NCBI GenBank assembly: GCA_945910005.1
Contig: OX246741.1
Coordinates: forward strand, 7,067,788-7,131,787
DNA length: 64,000 bases
Source: Isoperla grammatica
Taxonomy: Eukaryota; Arthropoda; Insecta; Plecoptera; Perlodidae
Direction of reading: 5' to 3'
In this document: piece after piece, positions 1 to 11,952 of the stretch
How positions within the stretch are numbered: position 1 is the first letter of the stretch
How the letters are laid out: every line of letters begins with the position of its first letter
The notes under the pieces: generated by a model
The model's database searches: none
What the model was told of the DNA's origin: nothing
What the model saw: the letters and a program-made list of their open reading frames with translations, nothing else
Position numbers and translations under genes: made by a program

Positions 1-411
1 AGCCTTCCCTCACCGATGTCTCAATTAGGCAACAGATTTGCCTTGGATTAGCCAGACATCTCTAGATTCTAATGAATGGAAGTTTAACATGAAACTCATG
101 TCTGTATCCATCTTATCCCACGTCACATACATTTAGCATGTTCCCGAGAAAAGTGTATCGTAAACAGGCATGTGGGAAAACGAAAGGGGGAATGGCGGCT
201 TGGGTCAGAGGGTAGTAGGGACAAAATGTTCGGTCTTATGAGTTCAAAGTAAATATTTTGGGTGTCAGCTGACTTGACTTCAAAGCTTCTGATTTGTGGT
301 TGCCAAGGTAGCGGGGACTTGAATATTTAGTTGGAAGCTACGGACATGAGCTTAATATTTTACTAGGCCTACGTTGTTGACTCAACGTTACTAGTCCCAC
401 GTTATTTTACA

Positions 412-640
412 CTCTCTAGTATAGTTCATAATAACTACTTGAAACAAGTCTGTTAGGGATAATTTACGTCCTTGGATTAGTTATCTGGACATACACCTGT
501 CGTGACTATATTCCGAATGAGGTAATTGTGCATTCTAAAAAAGAAATACTGTACATTCGAATGTGTGAAAGAACGCCAGGAAATGTTGAATATCGTTGAA
601 ACCGCGTGCATGAAAGTGGCAGTAGATTTGAGGTCGGTAT
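412..640 (+). repeat. Dispersed repeat, copy 1
   Basis: Contains GTGTGAAAGAACGCCAGGA, GCGTGCATGAAAG and GAGGTCGGTAT, matching 29840-30320 along its length and 2440-2650 partly. Unknown class. The first 400 bases of the window show nothing else recognisable. Confidence 0.65.
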
Positions 641-696
641 GAAACTAGTTACGTTGGGTCTAGGTATATAATTCTTCTGAAAAAGGTGTGAATGTA

Positions 697-1122
697 CAGT
701 GGCGTATCCAGGAATTGGGAAAGGGGGGGTTTTCAACCCATATTATAGAGAGTGGAGCCGAAACATAATTGGGGTTCCGGGGGGGTGCTTGCCCGAAAAA
801 ATTCTCGTCAAGGTCATTTTAGTGCAAATCTATGCGTTTTACAGCGGCCAACTGAAACATTATTACTCAGTTTCTGGCAACACATTTTTTCCTTAGCACC
901 GCTAATAAAAGGAAACTCAAATCAATAATTTGCATATTTTTCGTATTGCTTTTGCTTTTAATAATTACAACAATATACAATAATTATAAAGTAAAACATC
1001 TAACTGTCTATTGAAATACTGTCTTTTGATACTGTCTATTGAAATGTAAACGGTCATTTTCCATGTTTCCTTTGCAAAAGGGGGGGTTTGGTCCCCCCCT
1101 TCCCCCCGTGTATACGCCACTG
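697..1122. mobile_element. hAT-type MITE with 8-bp duplication TGAATGTA
   Basis: Ends CAGTGGCGTATCC and GTATACGCCACTG are inverted, each followed inward by a G (left) or C (right) run. A perfect TGAATGTA flanks it (689-696 and 1123-1130). No transposase is present in 426 bp. Confidence 0.93.
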
Positions 1123-1130
1123 TGAATGTA

Positions 1131-2439
1131 TATGAATAATCCGACAGAATGTGTAATCACTAATCAGATTCGGAGGGATTCTTGTCACGTATAATGATGA
1201 CTGCAGATGACTCCAAATTGTGCTGTTATTATTGTGCTGTAGACGTGAAGATACAGTATCAATTCATTAATGATTGTGTTCAGTGTATAAACAAGTGTGT
1301 ACCAAGAACATTTCCGGTTTGACCATAGAAATGAATCATGATCTAACTATAAGACAAACTGTTCTTTTCTTTGTATTGATAACGACATCAATTAATAGAA
1401 ATTGGTAAAACCATATCAACCTCAAGCTTCCTGCCACAAAGTGAAAAGATTAGATTACTATACTCATGATAGACGAACAAAAAAACGTGGAGCCTAAATC
1501 ATGATGTCATTATTTATCTTTGCTCTTCTATGTTAGCGCAAGGTCATTCACAAAGATTAGACAATTTTGTTCAAATATTCCCAAATGCATTTCACAACAT
1601 TAGAAAATGACCCGCCTCAGCCCAGGGTAGAATTAGCCCAGAGTAACTCTGCTAGTCGTAAGAGGCGACGAAAGGAGACCCTGTCTCTTTCTCCCCACTG
1701 TCCCACTGAAGATTTATTCTCCCACTTGGCCCTGGCCTCCCTTGCTGGACTACCCTTATGACGACCCCTCGCGATGTGTAATGAATCTGATTCGCACATG
1801 TGACGATTTTTCATCTTTATCTTCACTTTTCACCCTATCATCGTCTCGATTAGCCAAGTTGCAAAAATATAGGAACGTAAAACCCAATTATCATCATCAC
1901 AACATTAAAACCAACTACAAATGTGGGTTTCTAACATCATTTTACCACCCATGCTTCCCCTGTTTCATTATTCTACGCGCTTGTATAACAAGAATGAAAA
2001 TCACGCACATACAAACACACAGGTACTTTGTACACAATAGATGAGTAATACTTTTGTGTCTCCCTGTACTTACTTATGATTCATGTTAGTCATAAAACAA
2101 TAGCCATCATGTTCGCTCACCTACGGAATAACAGTATAGCTCGTTACCGAGAGGAACAGACCCGATGTAGTTGGGATTGAAGGCGTCAACTAGAAGAAGT
2201 GCTTTGATAAGCTCGACATACATCCAGTGTAGTCCCTCTTGCTGACCTTCAGGGGGTGGGAGGGAGAGGGGGGGTCCTGCCAGTGACTTTAAGTTCAGTT
2301 CAGAGGGCAGTGATGAAAACAAGATAGTAATATCACAGTTTCAGTAATGATCTGTGTTTCTGTGAGTACCCTAGAACGGTTGTAAATGCTTACGAAGTGG
2401 CCACTTACCACTAGCCACTTACCTTACGTACAAACTTAA
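1131..2439. other. Intergenic, no gene seen
   Basis: A GC-richer patch at 1600-1800 contains CTGGACTACCCTTATGACGA and ATGTGTAATG, echoed around 4210-4260, suggesting an old dispersed repeat. No splice-consistent coding exons. Confidence 0.5.
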
Positions 2440-2650
2440 TTTTATACTTCTATAATTCCTACCATCTATACTTGAAACAGGTTCACCAGTGACAATTTGC
2501 GATCATGGATACCTGGAAATTTCAAACACAACGAGTAAGATGTGTGCACTATAAACAGAAGACTGCCTTTACGAACAGATGAAAGAACGCCAAAAGTCTT
2601 TTTTTTTTTGAAACACCGTGCAAGAAGGGGTGCAGATAAGGATATGTGGT
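2440..2650 (+). repeat. Dispersed repeat, copy 2
   Basis: Shares TTCCTACCATCTA, GATGAAAGAACGCCA and GCAGATAAGGAT with the copies at 412 and 29840. It has diverged and contains a T run. Confidence 0.55.
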
Positions 2651-2840
2651 CGACATGAATTGGAGCAAGTATAACACAGTGTAGGTATAGGTTTATCCGC
2701 TATCCCGACTCACTGCACAGAACACATGGCAAGACAAAAGATTCTATTATCAGGCTAATCCGCTCTAGACCCAACGGCGCATGGGTTGAGGTCCTCCTTC
2801 TGACCCAGTCAGTATTAAACGTACGTACGGTGCGATCGAG

Positions 2841-3143
2841 CAGTGGCGCACCCAATACTTCATTGGGGGGGGGGGGGGGGGGGACAATCATCACCAGTGG
2901 TGATATCTCCCTTCTAAAATGTCTAGGAAACGTTGTTATACATAAACTATTTGAGTTCATAAGGTAATTACATGATATGGCTTATATAGTATCTCCTCCC
3001 CAGATGACTAATATCCAGATGCAGGGATGTCCTGTTATAGTTAGGGGACCCTCTAGTTGCTATGGAATTGTTATACTCGTGCTATTTACAGCCACGCCCC
3101 CCCCCCCCCCCGCCAATTCACCCACACCTTAGGTGCGCCACTG
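2841..3143. mobile_element. MITE, TIR CAGTGGCGCACC, with G/C homopolymers
   Basis: CAGTGGCGCACCCAATA at the left and AGGTGCGCCACTG at the right are inverted. A run of about 17 G near the left end faces a run of about 15 C near the right. Flanking octamers do not match. Confidence 0.75.
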
Positions 3144-4769
3144 TAACAGTCCATGCCCGATGCCATCTTTCCAGAAGTAACGAACTGGCCCACGCACGAA
3201 ATGCTTTATAATAATTAAGTTGCCGTTAGTTTATGATAAAAACTCATTGATAACAAGTAACGTACTGCCATTGTTAATTACTGAGTAAACATTTTATAGT
3301 GCATACCGTAAACACTAGCCCCCCCCCCCCATATAATAAAGCTTGGGTGTTCACTGTTCACACACTTTCGCAACAGAACCATTTGGTCCAAGTTATAGTT
3401 TAGTTATGTTTAGTTATAGTTATGCATTTAGCCTGCCGCAACTGAACGGCTCGCAGAGATTGTACAGTTGAGATAGTTGAGACGTTTAGGCGAACGTCGA
3501 GTTTTGTGAAGATTTGAAACCACCTCTGAGTACAGAATAGCTCATTGCCATTTCTATCATCGTTTTGCATCAACGGGCATGGATGGCGGATACGAGAAGA
3601 GATGTAGAAAGTCGTGACAATGACATAGACATGTATTGTTTGTACACATCTACGATCGTGAGTGCATCGCAATTAAAGTGTCAGTCAGCATTGCAACGTG
3701 TCTAATAATGGTTGAGCTGAGCGGTTGAGCCGAACTAACTAAACGCAACCTTATTAGTCCGACGGTTTCAATAGCACTATATAGCAATTAGTTTAATAGA
3801 AACCATAATGCGGAAAGTTGTGTTGGCACCTTAGCTTCGTCTTGTAGCCGACGTGTTCACTGGTAGATGACGCGACCATCGCGGGTCCTTCACCTTCAAA
3901 ACTTTCACGGTCATTCATTATACACTGCTCATTACGTTAAGCTAATACAACCAATAAAACGTAATGGCTCCACACACTTGTTGCAGCTGCCACTTATTTC
4001 CACGGGTGATGTTGAAAACCTCGAGCCCACGACCTTCTGGCTAGGAGTCTCGGTCGAGGTGGGTTCCTCGTGGTTACCGGTGCCCGCAAAGAGGGCCCTC
4101 GTGCATATCTAATCGTATCATCATTGTATCAGCTCACTTTGTAAACTATAGATTTTTCATTAGTATTTCGTTCTCATTCATGCCGGCCATCTTTGAGATC
4201 TGAACGCCCACCAACCCTCTAACTGGACTCCCTATGACGATCCTGGGGATGTGTGATGGATGGATCTTATTCGGTCAACGTCGCATGACCTAGCTGAACA
4301 GTACGTCGTAAAACAAGAAAAACAAAATTGAACACTTTCAAAGGGACTCGGCATGAACGTTTGAAAGAACGTTTTTTGTAGAACGATCGGACCTCATCGC
4401 CTTGAAGGATGTGTGTATTAGTCATCTGAATTCCTCGTCTTTTGCTCGAGTTTAAATGGAGACAATTGCTCGACTGGACTTTGCTCTAGGGGTGTACCAA
4501 GAAAGCTACCTAAAAGCAACTAAAAGGTTGGTGTAAACTCCTGCGGAACTCCACTGTAGAAGGTATAGGGTCGCTACCACGACCTGCTTGTTCCAACACA
4601 GAGTCGACAAGCACATTCACTATCGTCGTAGACACCTGCGACAAACTGTCCACTCAATATACCCTATTAAGAGGTCGGGTCTCGAATCAGGGGCCTTCAC
4701 TCTGAGAGACTCGGTGAAAATCTACCACACACACACATGTCCCACAGTCACAGTCACACTGATCCCGTT
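3144..4769. other. Intergenic, no gene seen
   Basis: Holds a C tract near 3320 and a patch around 4035-4100 (GGTCGAGGTGGGTTCCTCG) repeated near 8844-8905. Otherwise unremarkable. Confidence 0.5.
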
Positions 4770-5456
4770 TGAAAGGATTCAGTGTGACTCCAACACATTT
4801 GGTAGTTGTCTGTCTTCGAGTGAGACTGCAGCATACTCCTCAACGATACCCTTTGAAGGGAGTGATCGCGGACCCTCATCCGCCAGTGAACGCCGCCGAT
4901 GGTTATGAAGTGGTCACTTCTATGCCGGGTCTCGAAGACAGGACCCTCTGTCTCCGAGTCTCCATCTGTAGCTATACCCTTTGAAGGGAGTGATCGCGGA
5001 CCCTCACCCGCCAGTGAACGCTGACGATGGTGATGAAGTGGTCACTTCTATGCCGGGTCTCGAAGACAGGACCCTCTGTCTCCGAGTCTCCATCTGTAGC
5101 TATACCCTTTGAAGGGAGTGATCGCGGACCCTCGCGTCACAGCCAGTGAACGCCGCCGATGGTTATAAAGTGGTCACTTCTATATCGGGTCTCGAAGACA
5201 GGACCCTCTGTCTCCGAGTCTCTAGCTGTAGCTATACCCTTTGAAGGGAGTGATCTCGGACCCTCGCGTCACAGCCAGTGAACGCCGCCGATGGTGCAAT
5301 GAAGTGGTCACTTCTATGCCGGGTCTCGAAGGCAGGACCCTCTGTCTCCGAGTCTCCAGCTGTAGCTATACCCTTTGAAGGGAGTGATCGCGGACCCACA
5401 CGTCACAGCCAGTGAACGCCGCCGATGGTTATAAAGTGGTCACTTCTATATCGGGA
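4770..5456 (+). repeat. Minisatellite, about five units of 128-134 bp
   Basis: Each unit contains GGGTCTCGAAGACAGGACCC, CTATACCCTTTGAAGGGAGT, AGTGAACGCCGCCGATGG and GTGGTCACTTC. Starts of GTCACTTC at 4913, 5041, 5173, 5307 and 5439 give the period. GC-rich against an AT-rich background. Confidence 0.92.
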
Positions 5457-5908
5457 CGGCCTTGTACTCCATACGCTGCAAGTCTCAACTAGGACACCTT
5501 ATTTCGCAGCATCTTTATCTAGCTACGTGCAGGGAGATCGCTGTATTATTATTACCTGCTTACTGACGGCGGGCGGGTCATTGCGCCCATCGTACTGCAC
5601 TCAGTGCTGGAGGTTTATGAGCGTTGTGTAGATTTGCTGGTAATCTTATCTTGCCTAAATGTTTGTGGAACAGCTAATTGTAGTTATAAAATTTACAATA
5701 TACTGTCAGTTACATCTTACATGTAGCACTTTAGGTCTACTCTTCAGGAACCGATATATACACATTTTTCTCTTCTTCATCGTCATCATCGGAGGCAATA
5801 TTCTTTTATGGTTTTAAACGTCACATTCTTGAAGAGGTTTTACGTTTTAGGTCAGTGGGATTGTAAAATATGTACATGCTTATTGTGTTTGGGAATTTGC
5901 ATTGTTGG

Positions 5909-6354
5909 CAGTGATGATTTCAGGCATATCCCGGGGGGGCTCCGCCCCCCCCCCCGGCAGTTGTAGATGCCCCCCCTAGCAGATTGAAAAAATCACATGA
6001 AGTAATGTAAATTTGCAAAAAAAAAAAAAAAAATGCAAAATACAAGAAAATGAGGTATATTTTTCCACCTCATATAGGACTAGGAAATAAATCGATTTCC
6101 ACGAAAAACTCATCTACATAAATGTTGCAACATTTTATTTTCTATTTAAATGATGTTAGGTAAAGGTAAGAATGGCAAATAGGCATCACCTCATATTCGA
6201 AAACTGAAAGGATGGCATCAACAGAGACCGTAACCCCCTCCACCCCTGCCTTTTGCCACGGCGTCAAAAAAAAGCCATAAAATGAGTTACTAATTTAGCA
6301 ACACCCCAGATTTTTATCAGCCCCCCCTAGGAAAAATGTCTGAAATCATCACTG
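5909..6354. mobile_element. hAT-type MITE with 8-bp duplication ATTGTTGG
   Basis: Ends CAGTGATGATTTCAG and CTGAAATCATCACTG are perfectly inverted for 15 bases. ATTGTTGG flanks it (5901-5908 and 6355-6362). CCCGGGGGGGCT lies near the left end, with the mirrored AGCCCCCC near the right. Confidence 0.95.
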
Positions 6355-6485
6355 ATTGTTGGTAGGATTCAGCGACATGAAGGTAGAGAAACGCGATACT
6401 GTTACCGGCCACTTACCTTACTCGGAGGGGATTGTTACGTTATGGGGGGGGGGGGGGGAGGGGGGTCGATACCGGTCACCTGACA

Positions 6486-6672
6486 AGGTTTTTCGTTTTA
6501 CCCGAGGTTTTCCTCACTCACAAGCCGAATGCTGGGATTGAGTCGTACCAACAGTCCTCGGACATTCCTTCTCAACTATCCAATTACCCTTTTATACATA
6601 ATTAGTAAGTCACCTGAAATAGGGCACATATTGTGCACCCTAGCAGGGATTCTTACACAATTTGTTATTATG
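6486..6672 (+). mobile_element. SINE body, head-truncated copy
   Basis: Matches the body of the SINE at 6726-6994: GAATGCTGGGATTGAGTC, CCTCGGACATTCCTTC, GTCACCTGAA, GTGCACCCTAG. The tRNA-like head is replaced by a G tract. Confidence 0.75.
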
Positions 6673-6725
6673 GGGTGGTGTTTATGGTTTTAAACGTAAA
6701 ACGCCAGTTGTACATTACACATTAC

Positions 6726-6994
6726 CGACAGAGGTGGCTCAGCGGTAAGACGCGAGACTCTAATTCGGGAGGTCTCCGGTTCGATTCCGGCCACCGGCAG
6801 TCCTGACTGAAGTTTTTTTCCGAGGTTTTCCTCAGTCGTAAAAGCGAATGCTGGGATTGAGTCCTACTATCAGCCCTCGGACATTCCTTCCCGACTATCC
6901 AAACACCATAATAAGGGTTAGTCACCTGAAGAGGGGCACATCAGGTAAAGCTGGTGTGCACCCTAGAACGGGTATTCCTACAAAAATTATTATT
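6726..6994 (+). mobile_element. Full-length tRNA-derived SINE
   Basis: The head has a pol III A box TGGCTCAGCGG (6735-6745) and B box GGTTCGATTCC (6778-6788). The tail is (ATT)n, and a 12-bp duplication ATTACACATTAC flanks it (6714-6725 and 6995-7006). About 269 bp; partial copies lie on both sides. Confidence 0.92.
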
Positions 6995-7006
6995 ATTACA
7001 CATTAC

Positions 7007-8185
7007 AGTGTGTTACTTTGACCGGTTATTATACCACGCCGAACATGACAAGTCAAATAGAAGACAAATCCGTTACATAAACTCTATAACTAAGTACGCT
7101 ATAACATATAACGGTTCCGTGTTTCGGAGAAGAGCTGCACCCACCCATGGTATAATGTGTCTGTTCTCGGTACTCACCCATCAACACGACTACTTGTGTG
7201 TTGATAAGGGGGACGCCGCGGTGAAAGAGAAACAATGTTGCTATTCAACTACTTGGCCGCTGCGTAATATACAGGATGTCAGAGATCAGAGACAACTTTG
7301 TAAATAGTTTTCGTTTTGTGTTTGGATGGGAGAAGAAACGAAATAAATATATAAAACAAAGTGTAAAATTGTCTGGGCTAGGTTGATGAATGAAGCCATC
7401 AAAATATATTTTCACATGATGTCAATGTGCATCTCTGACCTAAAACTACTAGTTCCTTTGTAGTATATAGTGGGCGTTGATCTAGTAAACTATGGTTCAT
7501 TCCCGTCAGCCAGGTTTGAATCCTGGAGACGGGTAAAGCATGATTGTTATGAGAGTTTGTTCATACATAATTCGATCTCTAGTATTCTGCAAATTAATGT
7601 GATATGTATTTTATCACATTATTTTGGCAACATTGACGAAATAGAAGTGGAGAGCTGCTTTGAAGGAAAGCTTCTTTGAAGCTTTGAAGTGTGTGCAGGT
7701 TGGAGACTTGATAACGACTAGGGGCACAAGGTACCTGCTCGCCAGTTTCGAGGGTGATCTGAGATAACAAGCAAGCAAGGTATCACGCACTTGGAACCAC
7801 CAAGCGGCAAACTTCGGTTCGGCTCAGACGGCCGTGTAAAAGCCAATACCCTGCTCGGATGCGAGCCAGCTTATTAGTGATTCCTCGCAGACGCTCTTGT
7901 CATTAGCGACTCTCGCCACAACCTGGTCCCTCTACACAGGAAGTCTGCACAACTCTAGCTAGGGAGTAGACGAGGGGAGCAAGCCGAAATGATTGAAGCA
8001 ACGCAGACCGTATGATCGGGGGGGGATAGACTAAGCCCCCCAATATATTTTAGAGTCCTTTTTCTATAGCGCTGTAGGAGGGTTCTGGGATGCCTGCAAC
8101 TTGCATTCTACGCAGTTAAAAATTATTGAGCAACGCAGGACAATAAGGTAGGAGCAAGAATCCTTTATCTGTGGTAGGTGAAGGC
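7007..8185. other. Intergenic, no gene seen
   Basis: The stretch 7690-8020 is GC-richer with several short stems but matches no RNA family that I can recognise. Confidence 0.45.
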
Positions 8186-8362
8186 TCTAATTCAGGAGGT
8201 CGCCGGTTCGATACCCGTTACTGGTAATCATGAATGAAGGTTTTTCACTGGGATTTAGTCTACTGACAGACCTGAACATTCCTTCCCAACTATTTCAAAT
8301 ATCACAAGACTTATAGTCACCTGAAGCCCCTCTTGCATGGATTGTCCCAAGAAAAAAATGAT
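8186..8362 (+). mobile_element. SINE copy, 5'-truncated and diverged
   Basis: Starts within the tRNA-like head (GGCTCTAATTCAGGAGGTCG, B box GGTTCGATACC) and continues with AACATTCCTTCCCAACTATT and AGTCACCTGAAG. Same family as 6726-6994. Confidence 0.7.
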
Positions 8363-10667
8363 TATTCAGAGAGGAGGCGAGTGTTGTAACTGAGCAGTAC
8401 CTTTGTAACTCAGGAGAGAGGGTATTCATGCCCTCCACCCCTCCCCCTCACGTGTCATGACCCCGTGTCACAATGACCTTGTCTCGGGGCACTAGAAGAG
8501 GGTGAGAGGTACTCTACCTACACCTGGTGGTGGGTTGGTGTACAGAGCGCACACATCTGGCCGTGTAATTCACTTCCGGTTGATGGAGGGTCGTCGGCCT
8601 CACTTCCTGTCACTCTCGAATACGTCACTGGCCTCGTCTCTGGCCAGTGGACCAGGGTTCGAGACCACATGAGCATACTGGCTGGCGGGTACCAATTAGC
8701 CTAGTTTCGTACATCCAGCATGCAAGACCCGTCGTCTCGATTACCTTCATTAGTGGGACTAAATAAGACCAAAAGAGATGAGAGACAAAAGCTCGGTGGA
8801 AATATCGGAAAAATAAAACAATATTAATTTAACAACATGAACGGTCGAGGTGGGTCCCTCCTCGCGGTGACCGGTGCTCGCAGAGAGGACTCGCGTGCAT
8901 ATCTTTTGTCATTTCTGTAGTCATGTCGCGATGTGGTTTTCCTCTTTCTACTTTCTCAGTCCTTTTTCATACTTATCGGGCCTCTTTGTCCTCTTCTTGT
9001 CCTTCGATGGCTCATCAAAAGAAAGCAGCCGATTATTTACAAGTCATTGGAAACTATCTTTAGAACATGCATCGTTTGCATTAAGAAAGATTATATGATA
9101 TGTTGTAAGTGTATATATATAAGCATCGCCAGGATATTTTTTAGGGAGGGGGGGGGGGGGGGGCAAGACAAAGCAACACTATCCTATTAGCTCCGCAGCG
9201 AGTTCTTGACTTGGCATTTCTAACACTTTAACCGATTTTGCTTCGCTTTTTTCGCTACTATTTTGCTCTCCCCCCCCCCCCCCCTCGCAGCTAAACTACT
9301 AAAACCTACTAAACAATTTCTTCTACATACAAGGCAAGTCTTCAGAGATTCGGTGAGGGGGGGGGGACTTTGGGTGCGACTCTTGATAGACTGTGCTCAG
9401 CCACCTTGGTTGATGAAGTATTAGAATAATGTAACCAGCCTATTGAGGTGCGCGAATGAAATGTATGTTACTATGCCTGTCGTGCCGCAGGCGTTATGAA
9501 TCATACACTGCTTCGTATGAGTAGTCGTCCAAGAAAAAACTAATATTCAAAGCTTGTGGTTCGAACAATGAAGCAATATATGGTTTCCTGAATATAGACG
9601 TCAAACAAGTATGTTCTTGCCCAGTGGCGGATAGGTGTGGGCGACATATCATTCACATGGAGAGGCCCCCCCCCCACCATAAACATCGCTAATCACACTT
9701 TCAAAAGATGACTGTAACAGATGGCAATCGAGATATAACTATTTATTTAAATTCCCTTTAGACTTTTATCTACTACAACCTAAACTTACACCGTAAAAAG
9801 TATTGGAGAGAAATGTCGAAGGCTTGTTTATAATTGTTTGTGGAAAACTATTGAGAAAAACCTTCATCCCCTATCGTAGATGACGGGAATCGAACCCCGA
9901 GCTCTTAAAGCTCTGCTATCGAACCCAGTACTTTTCCATGGATGTAAGTTCGTTATAGCGAATCGAACCGAAATATAACGTTTTTAAACGCACCCACCGA
10001 AAATATCAAGTTAATTGGGATCTTCGCAATTTATGCCCGTGACGAACGAATAATAATGTTTTCGGCCGGGTAGCGATTGTTGCGGTCGACGAGTTGTATC
10101 GTCTGAGATGCAAACATCGACCTCGGCTGGCCAATGACTTGGAGGCAACAACCTGCATGCATTATTACGTCACGGTAGAGCTGGCCCGTCTTATGTCTGT
10201 TCGAAGAGGTTTGCATCTTCGCCCCCGCACAGCACACGTACGGCTGAGTTGTCGTTGTATCGACTTCTCATTGGAAAAGTAGGACAATCCTCTCTCCCCA
10301 TCATGAATAACTCGATCCGGAAGTACGACGGTAATCTGGCATGCCAAAATTATGGCACAACAGTGGCGTAGCAACATTTTCTATGCACACCGATGGGGGC
10401 ATATGAGCCCCCCCCCCCCCTCCGTATTGTAAAACTTGTATAAATTTACGCGTACACTCCTCAAAGACCAAATCATCAATAAGAGATTTTGTATTTTGAT
10501 AATTTGGTGTTTAACGACGTACTAGACGCCTTAGGTTATATGACGTCTTCCTAATCAAAACCACCAAATTACCAGGAAGGGAGGGCAGGGCTGGGCAGGG
10601 CCAAGTGGGAGAGGGAACTTAAGTGGGACAGTGGTTGGTGGGGGGGGGGGGGGAGGAAGAGTCAGGG
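8363..10667. other. Intergenic with G/C tracts
   Basis: G or C runs at about 9146-9163, 9270-9284, 9357-9368 and 10410-10421 and isolated CAGTGGCG words (9622, 10361) suggest decayed hAT-like elements. No coding exon is supported. Confidence 0.5.
9880..9935 (-). repeat. tRNA-like B-box remnant
   Basis: On the minus strand AGAGCTTTAAGAGCTCGGGG, TTCGATTCCCGTCATC looks like the T-arm half of a tRNA or SINE head. No A box or acceptor stem was found, so it is a remnant at most. Confidence 0.3.
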
Positions 10668-10840
10668 GGTCAAATGCATAGTCGTTCCTCACGTGCTCCT
10701 CAACTCAGGCTTTCCTCAGACTCTCCCAACCACCAATCACAGAGCAGCATTGCCATGTGGACTGCTCTGTGATTGGTGGTTGGGAGTCTAAAGAAAGGCC
10801 GAGTTGAGGAGAACGTGAGGAACGACTATGCATTTGACCC
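10668..10840. mobile_element. Foldback element with ~77-bp arms
   Basis: Left arm GGGTCAAATGCATAGTCGTT and right arm ending ACTATGCATTTGACCC are inverted along about 77 bases with few mismatches around a loop near CATTGCCATGTGGA. A G tract precedes it by 15 bases. Confidence 0.9.
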
Positions 10841-11925
10841 TAGGTCTCCTTTTGACGCCTCTTACGTCTGGCAGAGTCACACTGGGCACAGACGGGTCAA
10901 TAACAGATATCCCCTTACAACAGTGCATGGTAACTCACCACTTATTTGTTCTAAAATACATTATTGGACTATACACTGTTCCTATCACAGTTAAACATTG
11001 TGATTGTGAAATTTTGACTGTGACAAAGAACAGTGTATGTCCAGTAATTTGTATTACATATAACAATTCACCTGTTCAACTAAGTTTCGTTTTAATATCA
11101 TTCAACAAGATGTGAGGTATAAATGGAAGTGTTGCTTTCGAGTCTTCGTTTGGGCAAAATCGTCATTATGTGCCTCAATGCTAGGACTTGTAAGTCGCCA
11201 TTTACCTATGTATGCAAAGAAATAATGTATAAGCTCTTCCATCACGAAACTATTGTATTGTATCGTATTTATTTCGTAATGCACACATTTCTTATAATTC
11301 ACAAAGCACGGAAACACACACACACTTCAATTAGACATGCTCAACGAATTATTGATCATAAAAAATTAACAGCATAAAGCAAGACATTCCATGCACCCAT
11401 AATGCTGGAACATAATCCATATATTAATTACCCTTTATTGACGGTCATTGCAAATGAACACAACGAAGGCACGAGCAAAACACCGTCTTTCTTAGTCTCG
11501 CTGTCTTTCACAGGAGGCTTCCCATATTTTTATTTTCTAGGGATTTTGAGATTTTGATTAATCTCGAGTGCCCAGACACTTTTCACAAGTTTAGAACACA
11601 GCCGGTAAGTTATAGCATTAGCCTAAATGCCGGAAAAATGCAGGCTGGAGAAATGAATTCCTGAGAAATACAGTGGGTAAGATAAGAAGAGACAGGATAT
11701 GAAAACCCAAACATTAGATAGTTCTGTCTGGGTATAAAGAAGATAGAAGATTGGATAAAAATTTGCCATAACAGTTTTCTACTAAAAATTCATATTTATC
11801 CACAAAAGCATCATATCTTGGGGAACTAGATAATACAGACCAATGACAGATAAAGGAACTATACAAGGAATACAAAGGAACCAAATAAAAGATGAACACA
11901 GATATGAATACTGTATAGATAACAA
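10841..11925. other. Downstream flank of CARS2
   Basis: AT-rich, no supported gene or repeat. Confidence 0.5.
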
Positions 11926-11935
11926 TTTATTTATT
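11926..11935 (-). terminator. Polyadenylation signals of CARS2
   Basis: Two overlapping AATAAA hexamers on the minus strand lie about 20 bases past the CARS2 stop codon. A very short 3' UTR is implied. Confidence 0.55.
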
Positions 11936-11952
11936 AAACATAGTTAAAACAA

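Noticed and set aside
7690..8020. A GC-rich stretch that could be a structured RNA
   Set aside because: No match to rRNA, snRNA or tRNA signatures could be recognised by eye, and no promoter was seen.
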